Assembly (NCBI GenBank): GCA_963682055.1 | Contig: OY821746.1 | Location: 22,572,481 to 22,636,480 of the forward strand | Origin: Primula veris | Lineage: Eukaryota; Streptophyta; Magnoliopsida; Ericales; Primulaceae | DNA: 64,000 nucleotides | Direction: 5' to 3' | Shown here: piece after piece, positions 13,476 to 24,031 of the stretch | How the letters are laid out: every line of letters starts with the position of its first letter | Position numbering within the stretch: the first letter of the stretch is position 1 | Translations under genes and position numbers: made by a program | The notes under the pieces: generated by a model | Databases searched by the model: none | Told to the model about the DNA's origin: nothing | Seen by the model: the letters and a program-made list of their open reading frames with translations, nothing else

Positions 13476-14988
13476 TAATTACAATCTCAATCTCCCTTCA
13501 TGGTCAACTTTACAATATATGTCCAAACAATTTTCATTATTTTACCGTAACTCTGACCCTGAGATAGAGGGACGTAGAGATAGAGAATTGATTTCGGCAG
13601 GAGAGAGACAAATTGGTTTTCGCAATGGGGATTCAAATGAGATGAGACACGATGAAGATCAATCAGTCTCCGATGCCACCAGAGGCTAGTTTCAACGAGA
13701 GAGAGATTATGGGGGGAGATATGCTACGACGTTGACAGAGGGACAAGAGAGAGAGAGAAATAATGTGCCATTTTGTCGCCACCTCTATATTGTGGAGGTT
13801 CGCCGGATATGAGGCAGGAGTTGCGATCTTATGATTTAGAACATATTATTGGGTAAAAACATAATGAAGCCCTTTATGTGAGCATTCTCAATTGTATGTT
13901 ATCTCGTTTGTTACGTACAATTCTTAGTTACAAACAAATTATTATTCTCGTAGTTATGTTATGCTACTTATGTTGAACCTCTTCATAATTAACGATAGTT
14001 TGATAACTAATTCGTAATTAACGAAAATTTTGATGAATAATAAAACATAGATAATTTAACTTAATAAAAGTTCATTAGTCGTATTAATATTTAAAACTGA
14101 GTATATTTCAAATTAAAGAGTACGATAAATATGTATGAAATGCAAGGGAAAACACCAAACTCAAATGACCAAATTGAATTTAAGAAAAATTCAATATACA
14201 AACTAATCCAACCGATTGTACTGAAATCCAACCAATGAGGTCATGTATATATGGAAAGGTCAACAAAGTTTTTTTAAGACTTGGATGGTGAAGAAAATTC
14301 TGCAACGTTGGAGATTGATCTCAATGATCCATTGTTACGTGGTGACATGACGTAGTCTCGTTTGAGGCGAACCTGAATAAATCTGGTGTGCCCTTTACTT
14401 TACGCTATTTACTTTCTAGTACTCTACTTACTTGTCCTTAATATTTTGCTTGTCATTTATATCTTTATATTTGAAACTTTTGTGTAAAAAAAATCTCTAA
14501 TCGATGAAAACATCTATATCACTTCATTATTGATTTGATTTTTATGTCAATAGCTGGTAAAAATCTAACTGCTTATCTACATATATATATATCATATATA
14601 TTGTTATTTACGCTAGTAGAGATTTTTACATAACAGTGAGGTTTTGCGCAAAAGAATAAAAAGTTTTTGATAAAGTTATTTGTTTAGATTTCTCCATTTG
14701 GGCCAACAATTTAATGCTTTTAAAAATCTTATTAAATTTAATGCAAAAAAGTGATTGATAAAGCTGGATGAGATGACAATTTGTTTGATCCAATATGTAA
14801 CTAACCATTATTTCCCCAATACAAGTTACACTCTTTCCTTTCCTACGCATATAGTAGCCAAATCTCAGCCAACTTGTTGATTGAAATATAGATAATGTTG
14901 TTAAATTGATAATTTTATTTGATACTTTATTTTAATATATGCATGTGTCATTTAACATACAATTATACATATATATGTCATTTAAGAT
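13476..14988. other. Intergenic spacer, no gene seen
   Basis: Low-complexity AT-rich sequence with GA-rich patches (13560-13760). The short open frames have no recognisable product. Confidence 0.45.
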
Positions 14989-15090
14989 ACAACTGTTTGA
15001 TGAGGCGTGTGGATGCTCTAAAGGGTACTAAATCTAATACAACTATTTGATGAGGCGTGTGGATGTTCTAAAGGATACTAAATCTAATTA
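14989..15090. repeat. Two-copy 50-bp tandem repeat
   Basis: The segment beginning AACTGTTTGATGAGGCGTGT at 14991 recurs as AACTATTTGATGAGGCGTGT at 15041 with only a few substitutions, a clean two-unit tandem duplication of 50 bp. Confidence 0.85.
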
Positions 15091-15427
15091 AGTTTATCAA
15101 AATGCTAACTTGTCCCAATTTAAAAAGACAAGATACGTGATTTTAAAAAAGCTTTAAAAACGTATGTACTCCGATTTTATCTCATCTAATTTCATTGTTA
15201 CACAAGTGTAAAATTAACATAAACCAGGTCAATTAAAATTTATGTTATGTCATCCACTAAAAATTTAACACATATATTCGAATTCAAAAATAAATACCCT
15301 TAAATTAATTAAAAATAAAAGCTACAGTAAACCACTTGCTTGGTGGTGTCATACACCTAAAATATATTGTATCCGATTTACAATTTATACATTGCCTAGT
15401 ACTATGACTTTAGTTTTCGCTCGTAGA

Positions 15428-16550
15428 TAGAGCCGTGAATAAGGCGAAAATTTCATAAAAAATATCGTGTTCGTTTCGTTAATAGCTCGTCTCGTTTTCG
15501 TTCATTACATTTAGAAATGATAATGAAATCAAATTGATAGAACCCAAAAATTAGACCCGAATATATCTATTCGGATATGTATCAACCCAAATATTATTAG
15601 AGGGTATCCAATGCTGAATAACTAAAGCCCATGGTATAAAAGTACTTTCCACATTTAGTGATGTGTAATTATACCAAAACTATCTTAGCCCAATTAGTAA
15701 AGGCTCTCAGTGGAAAAGCCCATGAGGTGACGCATGAGATGAAGACATTTGTCAACATCGTATGAGGCACAATTGCCTATAAATAGCCAAGTACCTCCAC
15801 TAAAAGAAGGACATGAAATCTGTCTAAAAAATATAGAGAGATATAGATAAAAGAGAGAAACTTGTCAGAACTTATCTCACAAGAAAGTAAACCGAGCTCA
15901 ATTGAAGACCGAACACCGAAGAGAGGGATAAAGACCAAGATCAAGATTAAATCGTTAGACCAAGCACAATTATATTAAGAAATTGTAACCCGAGCAAGTA
16001 CAATCACCGAGCAATAATAAAGATCAAAGAAGTGTCCAATACTTGTTATATTTTACTCAATATATTATTGTTGAAAAGAATAACGCCAACCTATCAAACT
16101 TATTGCTTTATCACATATATACATTTTGTTTAGTAAACGAGATGATAATGATCATAACCATGTTCGTTTCGTTAAATTTCGTCTTCGTCTAATATATATA
16201 TACATATATATATAAATTTATGCATATATAAATATATACGTGTGTGTTTGGATCAATAAATGTATAGTAAAAAAATATTAGTAATATGAATTTAAAACTC
16301 GTTATATAAAAATATATAAGGTGTGTCGTAAATAGGATTACGTAATAAACTTAGAGTTACTAACTTACTTGCAAATTACAAACTAATAGGCCTATGAATG
16401 AGACGAAAATTTTATGAAAATTTTGGTGTTCGTTTCGTTAAAAACTCGTTTCGTTTTCGTTCATTTTAAAACGAAATTCAACAATAATAAAAAGCTCAAA
16501 AACTAAACGAAATGAAAACAAATCGGTCTCGTTTACCTTCATTGTTAGCC
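15428..16550. repeat. Repeat family with 'tcgtttcgtt...cgttcatt' core, two copies, first split by an LTR
   Basis: 15428-15534 (gtgaataaggcgaaaatttc, then ttcgtttcgttaatagctcg) and 16388-16470 (tatgaatgagacgaaaattt, then ttcgtttcgttaaaaactcg) are diverged copies in the same orientation. Similar 'ttcgtttcg' sequence resumes just after the LTR-like insertion at 16160-16190. The wording resembles non-autonomous hAT-type repeats. Boundaries are uncertain. Confidence 0.4.
15535..16113 (+). mobile_element. Probable solo LTR of a retrotransposon
   Basis: A 579-bp block that starts TGATAGAAC and ends GCTTTATCA, giving the TG...CA ends and short inverted repeat of an LTR. It holds a TATA box (CCTATAAATAGCC, about 15777) and a downstream AATAAAG signal near 16014. 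The flanking 5-mers are CAAAT (left) and CATAT (right), one mismatch from a 5-bp target duplication. No internal region or second LTR is present, so a solo LTR is the simplest reading. Confidence 0.5.
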
Positions 16551-16873
16551 GAACTAATAAATAATAGGATTTTGAGACTTTAAGAGCATGATTAACGGAT
16601 GTTGCTCCGCATGAGCTGAGCAACGCGATGAGTGAGGCTGACAGATTAACGGACAGGGAAGGCGCAGGGAAACACTTCAATGCAGGGAGGAATCCAGAGG
16701 GAGAAGGGGAAGGCTTCAGCGCGGGGGAGAGAAGAGGAAGAGGTTTTTTTTTTATTCAATCCAGTACTTTGTAATTGCATAATTGGTCCCTGTGTATTTC
16801 AAAATGGTCCATTCTTTTAAAAAATCAGACACTTGCAAGCCTTCATAATCAAACATCTCTCTCTATATATATA

Positions 16874-17340
16874 CTAGTAAATGATACTCACGCGTTGCGT
16901 GTGAAATGCTATAAATTATGATTATGATACAAATGTAGAGTAAAAAAAAAATAGGATATAAGAAAAAAAAATATGACATAAATTGTGATGATGATACAAA
17001 TATTTAAAGAAAAAAATATAGGATATAAGAAAGTTTGTGTAGTTAAAGAAAGAGAAAGAATGTAATTAGTTTTTATTTTTTATGAAATTAGTTAATATGG
17101 TAATTAATAAAAAAGTATATGGGTATTTTTGAAAAAAATTACTAAATTGGGCAACCTTGTTTTAAAGAAAAAATAAGAAATTTTGTGTGGTTAAAGAGAG
17201 AGAAATATTGTAATTAGTTTTTATTTTTTATGAAAATAGTTAATATGGTAATTAATAAAAAAAGTATATGAGTATTTTTGAAAAAAAATATCTAAATTGA
17301 ACAGGCTCATTTAACTTGTGTTGGTTTATTATAATAGAAC
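16874..17340 (-). mobile_element. Helitron-type 3' end with duplicated interior
   Basis: Read on the minus strand, the sequence ends with a hairpin (CACGC-AAC-GCGTG pattern, 16889-16901), 11 bases, and CTAG followed by a host T, the usual Helitron 3' terminus. The same terminus occurs at 58525. To its right lies a roughly 150-bp direct duplication (tgtaattagtttttattttt at about 17059 and 17209). The 5' TC end is not resolved, so the right limit is arbitrary. Confidence 0.5.
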
Positions 17341-17718
17341 GATGTCTCAACGGAAGTTCTTCATCTTCTTATTCTGTAAGCCTTTCCTCTTTATTAGTAG
17401 CTGTTAATAGGAAAAAACTAATTATGACTAGTTATTTTTAATAGGGGCAATTAACAAAAACATATCTTACCCCTATTATATTATAAAAAATATATTCTAA
17501 TGATTTAAATTACAAAAAACATACCTATATATACTTATTATTTCTTAATCTAATATATCTCTCTAACTTAACATATATCTCTCTCTAACCTAACATATCT
17601 CTCTCTAATCGCACATATCTCTCTAACACACGATAATCGCACCTCTTTCTAGCACGTGCTAATCACCCATCTCTCTCTAAAAATGATTAAAAACTCACAA
17701 AATATGCATATGTTAATT

Positions 17719-18016
17719 ATAAAACGTCATACCCTAATTTTAAAATTTCATACTCTGATTTCAAAACTTCATACCCTAATTTCAAAAACTTCATACCCTA
17801 ATTTCAAAACTTTATACTCTAATTTTAAAACTTCATACTCTGATTTCAAAACTTTATACCCTAATTTTAAAACCTTATAGTCTAATTTCAAAACTTTATA
17901 CCCTAATTTTAATACTTCATACCCTGATTTCAAAACTTCATACCCTGATTTCAAAACTTCATACCTTAATTTCAAAACTTCATACCCTAATTTTAAAACT
18001 TCATATCCTACATATG
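17719..18016. repeat. 21-bp minisatellite, about 14 copies
   Basis: The unit AAAACTTCATACCCTAATTTC (21 nt, slightly variable) is repeated head to tail. Because 21 is a multiple of three, both strands keep spurious open frames here; they are not genes. Confidence 0.92.
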
Positions 18017-18669
18017 AATTTCTCTCAAATATTGTACATATGGATTTTCTCTTTCAACTTGAAACCCACAATGTTTACAATAGTCTCAAAACTCAATAAA
18101 TAGAAAACAATATTATCAATTTCATATATTACGGGGTATAAAATAGTGTAATATTTGTGTATTACGTATATATATATCTGTATTTATATGTATATGGATA
18201 TCTATATAATCTAGATGGTGTTCGGTAGTTAGTGATGAGTTTTCGTGGTCGAGGAAGGGAGAGAGATAGAGTGAGATATTAAAGAAAGATACATAGAAAA
18301 ATGGAGGAGAGAGAGCGTAAGATCACACAGAGATAAAAAGAAAAATTGATGAGAGAGAAGAATGAAGAGATACATAGAAGAATTGATGAGAAAGAAAAAT
18401 GGTGGAGAGAGAGAGAGTAAGATGAGAGAGATAAAGAAAAGAATAAATAGTATTAAATTTAAATTTGTTTGATATGTTTTTTATAATGAAAAGTTGTAAG
18501 AGTATGTTTTTTATAATTTAGTTTAAAAAGTAGTATGTTTTGTTAATTTATCAATTTTTAATATTTGTTATATGGGAATGAGTAAACGAAAGTTAATGTA
18601 CATGTGTCAATCAATGAGGATAGTGAAGGGTTCTAAATTTGTGGACTTTTTATACTGACTTCTACTAAT
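18017..18669. other. Spacer with purine-rich tract, no gene seen
   Basis: Contains a GA-rich stretch (18243-18440, repeated gagagag and aagaaa words) and a TA microsatellite. No coding sequence is recognised. Confidence 0.45.
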
Positions 18670-19270
18670 ATATTGTTTTTCGAACCGAACTAATCAAGTC
18701 GGTATCAAAAGTTTGATATATCGACATTACGGTACGGTACAATCGAAACGATCTTTGAAAGTCGGTTTGGTTTCGGTATTCGTTTGGTGAGTTCGGTATG
18801 ATACCGATTCAAATCGAAATATTAAAATATACTATATAGACAAATAAACTAAAATATTTATATACAATTAATTATTAACATTGTTATAATATACTTATAT
18901 TACTTTTTCTAATAAATACTTATAACATTTATTAGAAATATCTAACCGTGTTTACTCTTTTATTAAAAAAAACAAGAAATGTAACAATAATATAAATAAA
19001 TATATATTTTTAATCTATTACCTTTAAAACGTTATACTATGTTTTTTTTTTTTTTTTTTTCCAATGCACACCATTTTTCTATCATCACTTCTAAACTCTA
19101 AACTTTGGTATAAAAACAAAACCGAATTGATTCGAATAGTTTGGTATACCGAAAGTTCGGTATACCGAATTTTTTGGCTCGATAATGGTATAAAAATTCT
19201 CAAACCAAACTAGTTTGGTATAATATCGGTGTGTAATCAAAAAGTTCGGTAATGAAACGATGTCACCTCT
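18670..19270. repeat. 'ggttcggta'-rich dispersed repeat (hAT-like, non-autonomous)
   Basis: Inverted, GC-richer ends carry repeated TCGGTAT/ATACCGA words (18700-18810 and 19110-19265) around an AT-rich core. This pattern is common for non-coding hAT-type repeats in plants. Exact ends were not found. Confidence 0.4.
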
Positions 19271-19484
19271 TCTCATCGTAGGAAAAAAAAACAGTTAACG
19301 ACTCTGCTAAAAAATATCAAAATTTAAATTTTGAATTCTTTTAAATCATATTATTATTTATGTGAATAGAGCTTATGAAAAATTGAAACAATTATTTATA
19401 AAAAAATGATATTAATTTATAAAATTACAGAATAATAAACACTTTTACAGCAAAATTAAACACACTCTCTCTCTCTCTCCTAGT

Positions 19485-19493
19485 TGTATATCC
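19485..19493. repeat. Left 9-bp target duplication of MULE-1
   Basis: TGTATATCC immediately precedes the terminal GAGTTTTTTG and recurs as TGTATATCC at 25992-26000 just outside the other end. A 9-bp duplication is the norm for Mutator-like elements. Confidence 0.92.
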
Positions 19494-19745
19494 GAGTTTT
19501 TTGCTGAAATGGTCTACTGTGGACAATTAAAGCCCAGAATGGGCTACCTTTCTGAAATATTCCCAAAATGGTCTACTTTCGAAAAACGACCGATCGAAAT
19601 GGTTAAAACGATCGGTCGTTTTATTATTGAACTCTCTGGAACAATTTGGACAATAAACGATCGGTCGAATTGGACAATACGACCGGTCGTTTTTCAGACA
19701 AAAACGATCGGTCGTTACGTACATTTCGATCGGTCGTTTTTCGGA
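19494..19745 (+). repeat. MULE-1 left terminal inverted repeat
   Basis: Matches the reverse complement of the right end through blocks such as CCCAGAATGGGCTACCTTTC, ATTCCCAAAATGGTCTACTT and CTCTGGAACAATTTGG. Relative to the right end it carries an extra site pair (19658-19689). Confidence 0.9.
19587..19736. promoter_or_regulatory. MULE-1 left array: three site pairs, 22 bp apart
   Basis: Ten-base sites CGATCGGTCG (or its complement CGACCGATCG, or CGACCGGTCG) start at 19587/19609, 19658/19680 and 19705/19727. Each pair is offset by exactly 22 bp. The array lies 210-360 bp upstream of the transposase ATG. A role as transposase-binding sites or promoter elements is inferred from position. Confidence 0.8.
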
Positions 19746-19948
19746 AATACTTGTACTTAAAAAACTCATCTCATTTCCACAGACCACTGTACTCATCTCA
19801 TTACCACTGTAAAAATAAAAAAAACAGAGCTCTTATATCATTTTAGGGCAAATCTCAGATCTCTTCCAAAACAGGTAAAAGCTCAATATTTTGTGTTGTT
19901 GGAGTATTATTTGAGTAAAATTGTTAATTTTACCGTGTGTTTATCGAA

Positions 19949-22609
19949 ATGAAAAATCCTACAATTATGTGTTATTGGGGAGGTACGATAATGGAAACTA
20001 TTAGCGAGGGGTTATCTTATGATATTTCTTATAAAAAAATTTTTAAGGTATCTAGAAACACGACATACGACCAATTTTTGGAAAAATTGTTTAAGGTACT
20101 TGATGTGTCATCGACTTCAAATCGTTTGAGTTTAACATGTCGTTATCCATATCTGACTACACTTACTGAGTTTAAATATATGCGATTGGCTGTTGATGAT
20201 AATGATTCGTTGGAAACCATGCTTGAGTTAATAGAAGAAAATGGAAGAACGTTTATAGAGTTATATGTTGAAATTGAGCAAGTTTACTCTTCTGATCAAG
20301 ATTACGGGTTGTATTATAATATTCTTTCCACTAATGAAATCGGTACATCAAGTGGAACACCCATTCGACAAGAGCCAATGCATGAAATCGGTACATCAAG
20401 TAGAACACCCATTCGACAAGAGCCAATGCTAGAGGTATATTCTGAGAACAACGAACCAGATTTGACACATTTGGATGCAGTGTGTCGATTGGCAGATAAT
20501 ATTGGTTGGTCGATAGAACTTGGGGATGAACCAGAGGATGAAGATCCGGACTTCAATATTAGCGAAAACGAGTCTGACGATGACGAAGAAAATGTACAAG
20601 AAGTTGAGTACGAAGAATTATCCTCTGAAATGGGCTTGTATATGGATGAGGATGAAAACGACCAATCAAGTGGGTCACAATTGGCGAATAATACTATTCC
20701 CGATGAAATTCCTATGCATCAACCAATGTCAAGTTTGTTTAATGAACCGTTCGACACTCAAGAAAATTACATTAACCAGAGAAGCAATTATATGATGTAT
20801 CCTGGATTTTGGGATCCTCAAGTTAATGATCCTTTTGTTGGTCTTTTATTTAGGGATAAAGAAATGTTGAAAAAGGGAATAAAACTTTGGTCAATCAAAC
20901 GTAACATCCATTTTTCCACTAAAAGTTCGAAGGCCAAATTTTGGGAAATTCGTTGTAAATTGGCCGAAACTCAACAATGCAAATGGAAACTACGAGCTTC
21001 GCTAAGAAAGAAACATGGATTTTTTGAAGTGTCGGTGTACAACGGTCCTCATACATGCATTCATGCCGAGCTTACAACTGATCATCCACAGTTAGATTCC
21101 AATCTTGTTGCCCAAACCATTCGAAATGCCATCACAACTAATCCTATGATGAAGATTTCATTAGTTAAAGAGATTGTGAATGCCCGTTTTGAAATGTCAG
21201 TTTCATACAAAAAAGCTTATTTGGGTAAACAAAAAGCAATCGCAGAGATATTTGGTAATTGGGAAGACTCGTATAAGGTTTTACCTAAATTTATGAAAGC
21301 GCTTCAAAAGTATAATCCCGGTACCGTTGCTTCTTATGAGACCACGCCAGTTTACGATGCGGTAACAAATACAGTGGGTGAGGTATTGAACAGATTTTTC
21401 TTCACATTTAAGGCCGTTATTGATGCATTTCAGTATTGTAGGCCAGTTATCGCTATTGATGCTACTCACTTATATGGGAAGTATAAAGGTAAGATTTTGT
21501 TGGCCATGGCATCGGATGCAGATAATCATGTTTTTCCCATTGGTTGTGCATTTGTTGCTGAGGAGAGTACAATTTCGTGGAGCTATTTTCTTTCCAACAT
21601 TATGCGACATGTGATTAAAGAGCGCATGAATATTTGTCTAATTTCGGATAGACATGCTGGTATTCTAAGTGCAGTGAGAGGCGTTTGGCGTGGTCAAGGT
21701 TTTGTTCATCGATATTGTTCAAATCATTTTTTGGATAATTTTAAGAAAGCTTTCAGAGGAGATCCTGACTTACACAAGTTAGTGGAGAACGCCATTTGGG
21801 AATTACAAGAAAGAAAATTGAAAAGAATCATGGAAGCAATAAAAGTCATGAATCCTCAAGCATATCAATGGTTGATAAGAGAGCCTGCGGAAAAATGGTC
21901 ATATTTTCATGATAAAGGGAGGCGACATGGTAACATGACCACAAACATGGCTGAAATTTTCAATAATGTCTTAAAAGCTGCTCGTAATTTACCAATCACT
22001 GCTGCTGTGCAGCTTATTTTCTATAAGTTGGTACACTATTTTTGCGAGCGGAAAAAGATAGTAATCGGGATGAGAAACAGCGGCACAAGATATGGTCCCA
22101 ATATTCTCAAAATTTTAGACAAACGAAGGTCGGACATTGGTCATACCAATGTTACTTTCGATTATGAAAGAGGGGTTTATTCCGTGTGTACAAGTTCAAG
22201 AAATTCCAGGGGCGGCAATACTCAAGTTGTCGACTTTTCACTTTGGCAATGCGATTGCGGTAAGTGGCAGAGTGATGGAATCCCTTGTTCACATGTGTTT
22301 TCCGTATGCGCTGCAAACCGTCTTGATTGGGAAGCTTACATAGTAAAATATTACACGCTTGAATCATACGAAGGTACGTACTCGGCGCAATTTTCTCCTA
22401 TTCGGCATCAAGACTATTGGGATGAATGTGATAGATTATTTCTTCCGGATGTTACTCTTTTAAGAGAAAGGGGTCGTCCAAGATCTACTCGTATTCATAA
22501 TGGTATGGATCAGTCGGAGAGACGAGCACGTATGAGATGTTCTAGTTGTCAAGGGCGAGGACATGATTGTCGTAAGTGTCCGTATCCAATACGTCCTCGA
22601 CGCTTATGA
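19949..22609 (+). CDS. MURA-type MULE transposase, 886 aa
   Basis: Catalyses cut-and-paste movement of the element. The first ATG is at 19949 (an upstream GTG in frame is not a plausible start). Order: N-terminal beta-rich segment (IMCYWGG onward, about 1-110), acidic linker (about 150-260), MuDR-type DNA-binding domain (about 294-375, ending NGPHTC), MULE transposase core with Asp504 (VIAIDATHL), Asp567 (LISDRHAG) and the YCSNHF motif, candidate acidic residue Glu669 (TNMAEIFNN), SWIM zinc finger C768-x-C770...C780-x-H782, and a CX2CX4HX4C zinc knuckle (C864, C867, H872, C877). A 48-bp in-frame tandem duplication (20334-20429) repeats HEIGTSSxTPIRQEPM. There are no stops or frameshifts. The gene reads inward from the left TIR, whose site array probably overlaps its promoter. 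Confidence 0.93.
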   Translation: MKNPTIMCYWGGTIMETISEGLSYDISYKKIFKVSRNTTYDQFLEKLFKVLDVSSTSNRLSLTCRYPYLTTLTEFKYMRLAVDDNDSLETMLELIEENGRTFIELYVEIEQVYSSDQDYGLYYNILSTNEIGTSSGTPIRQEPMHEIGTSSRTPIRQEPMLEVYSENNEPDLTHLDAVCRLADNIGWSIELGDEPEDEDPDFNISENESDDDEENVQEVEYEELSSEMGLYMDEDENDQSSGSQLANNTIPDEIPMHQPMSSLFNEPFDTQENYINQRSNYMMYPGFWDPQVNDPFVGLLFRDKEMLKKGIKLWSIKRNIHFSTKSSKAKFWEIRCKLAETQQCKWKLRASLRKKHGFFEVSVYNGPHTCIHAELTTDHPQLDSNLVAQTIRNAITTNPMMKISLVKEIVNARFEMSVSYKKAYLGKQKAIAEIFGNWEDSYKVLPKFMKALQKYNPGTVASYETTPVYDAVTNTVGEVLNRFFFTFKAVIDAFQYCRPVIAIDATHLYGKYKGKILLAMASDADNHVFPIGCAFVAEESTISWSYFLSNIMRHVIKERMNICLISDRHAGILSAVRGVWRGQGFVHRYCSNHFLDNFKKAFRGDPDLHKLVENAIWELQERKLKRIMEAIKVMNPQAYQWLIREPAEKWSYFHDKGRRHGNMTTNMAEIFNNVLKAARNLPITAAVQLIFYKLVHYFCERKKIVIGMRNSGTRYGPNILKILDKRRSDIGHTNVTFDYERGVYSVCTSSRNSRGGNTQVVDFSLWQCDCGKWQSDGIPCSHVFSVCAANRLDWEAYIVKYYTLESYEGTYSAQFSPIRHQDYWDECDRLFLPDVTLLRERGRPRSTRIHNGMDQSERRARMRCSSCQGRGHDCRKCPYPIRPRRL

Positions 22610-24031
22610 TTTTAGCTGTAATTGTCCGCTTGTAATTGTACGCTTATCAACGAGACAATATGTATCTTGTACTATTTTAATTTTCCGCTTGTAATTGTAT
22701 TTTTTAAGATGAAATATATATATTTATTCTCAGTGTTTTTTCATACTGTTTTTTGAGAAGATAAACTGGTTTGTTAAGTATGAGAGTAAATAAATAAATG
22801 CAATTAACATAAAAAGTAGAATGAACAACATAAATAAATAAGTGCAATTAACATAAATATATATATTTGATTGATTTTATATATATTTTAGTATTTTTAT
22901 ATATTTTTCTTCAGTGTCGAAAATTAAAGTGCAAAAACGTCACCTACACATCTTATACTAAACATATTAATTTACGACATCATTTTATGTGATAATATTT
23001 TTGCTATAAATCTTCCGGACAATCCGATGTACTAAACATATTAATTTACATCATTTTTTAAGGGATCATGTTCAAAAAGGGATCATGTTGAAAAAGGATC
23101 ATGTTTTTATATATTTTTTGCCAAATCAGTGTCGAAAAGTGCCAAAAATTCTTCGTTCTATAAATTCTTTACAGTCGATCGGTCGACTGTGAAAAACGAC
23201 CGATCGTTTTTACACAGACGACCGGTCGTTTCTGTAAAATGATCGGTCGTTTTATATCTTGGCTCACTGGAAGAAATCTCATCTAAAACGATCGGTCGTT
23301 TTAGCTTTATGATCGGTCGTTTTTTGTGCTTCAATGTTTCGGTTTTCTCGACAAACTTCGAAATCTCGTAAATAATGCGTTTCAAATCCGATTGAGGTTC
23401 CGCTTGAACCATTGGCTTGGTAATTACGCATTCTATTATTTAGAACCTTTAACACACTCGATAAATGATTAGTACGCAAAACGAGCTTTTATCATGTTCT
23501 ACAAATATTGTTATCATCAAAATGGGTACATAACGTTTTGCTTAAAGAAGTATAACCGAAATGTGTAGATAACGTTTTACTTGGATAAAAGATTTCTTCG
23601 AAAAGAACAAGTAAATGTCATAACAGATTTAAAACGAAGTATAACAAAGCAAAACCGATAAAGGTTAACGAAAGATCTATATGCACGCGAAAAATCGGCC
23701 ATAGTTTTGCCTAAAAAAAGGTCAATCGCCACAAATGAAAGACATATAAATAACCCAATCAACTAGCCAACTAGCAATTTAAGCGCACTAAATGCAATAT
23801 CATAAGATAAAAACGCATATTATGAAGCACATTCTCGCAACGTCATAGATTATAACAACCATGTTTAAAACCAACATAAACACAATTCATAATATAATCA
23901 TGCTACTTATTACATCAAAAACAAACGAAGTTCGTAGAACGGGAAAGAAATACAATGAAACAAAAAGAGAGGTATTTCTCCCCCTTGACAACATAAAAAA
24001 AAAACATGAAAATGAATAAAATGATATCCGC
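22610..24031. other. MULE-1 central spacer between convergent ORFs
   Basis: Non-coding, AT-rich. It contains the internal site array at 23176-23319. Short open frames (for example minus strand 23279-23479) show no recognisable domain and read through the site array, so they are not called. Confidence 0.6.
23176..23319. promoter_or_regulatory. MULE-1 internal array: three site pairs, 21 bp apart
   Basis: Sites start at 23176/23197, 23219/23240 and 23289/23310, each pair offset by exactly 21 bp. The neighbouring text CTCACTGGAAGAA also occurs in the right-end array, so the cluster is a displaced copy of terminal sequence placed between the two ORF 3' ends. Confidence 0.8.

Noticed and set aside
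17656..17975. Open frames on both strands over the minisatellite
   Set aside because: They are produced by a 21-bp repeat whose length is divisible by three; the encoded peptides are pure repeat translation.
19937..19948. GTG as the transposase start
   Set aside because: Plant nuclear genes start at ATG; the first in-frame ATG is at 19949.
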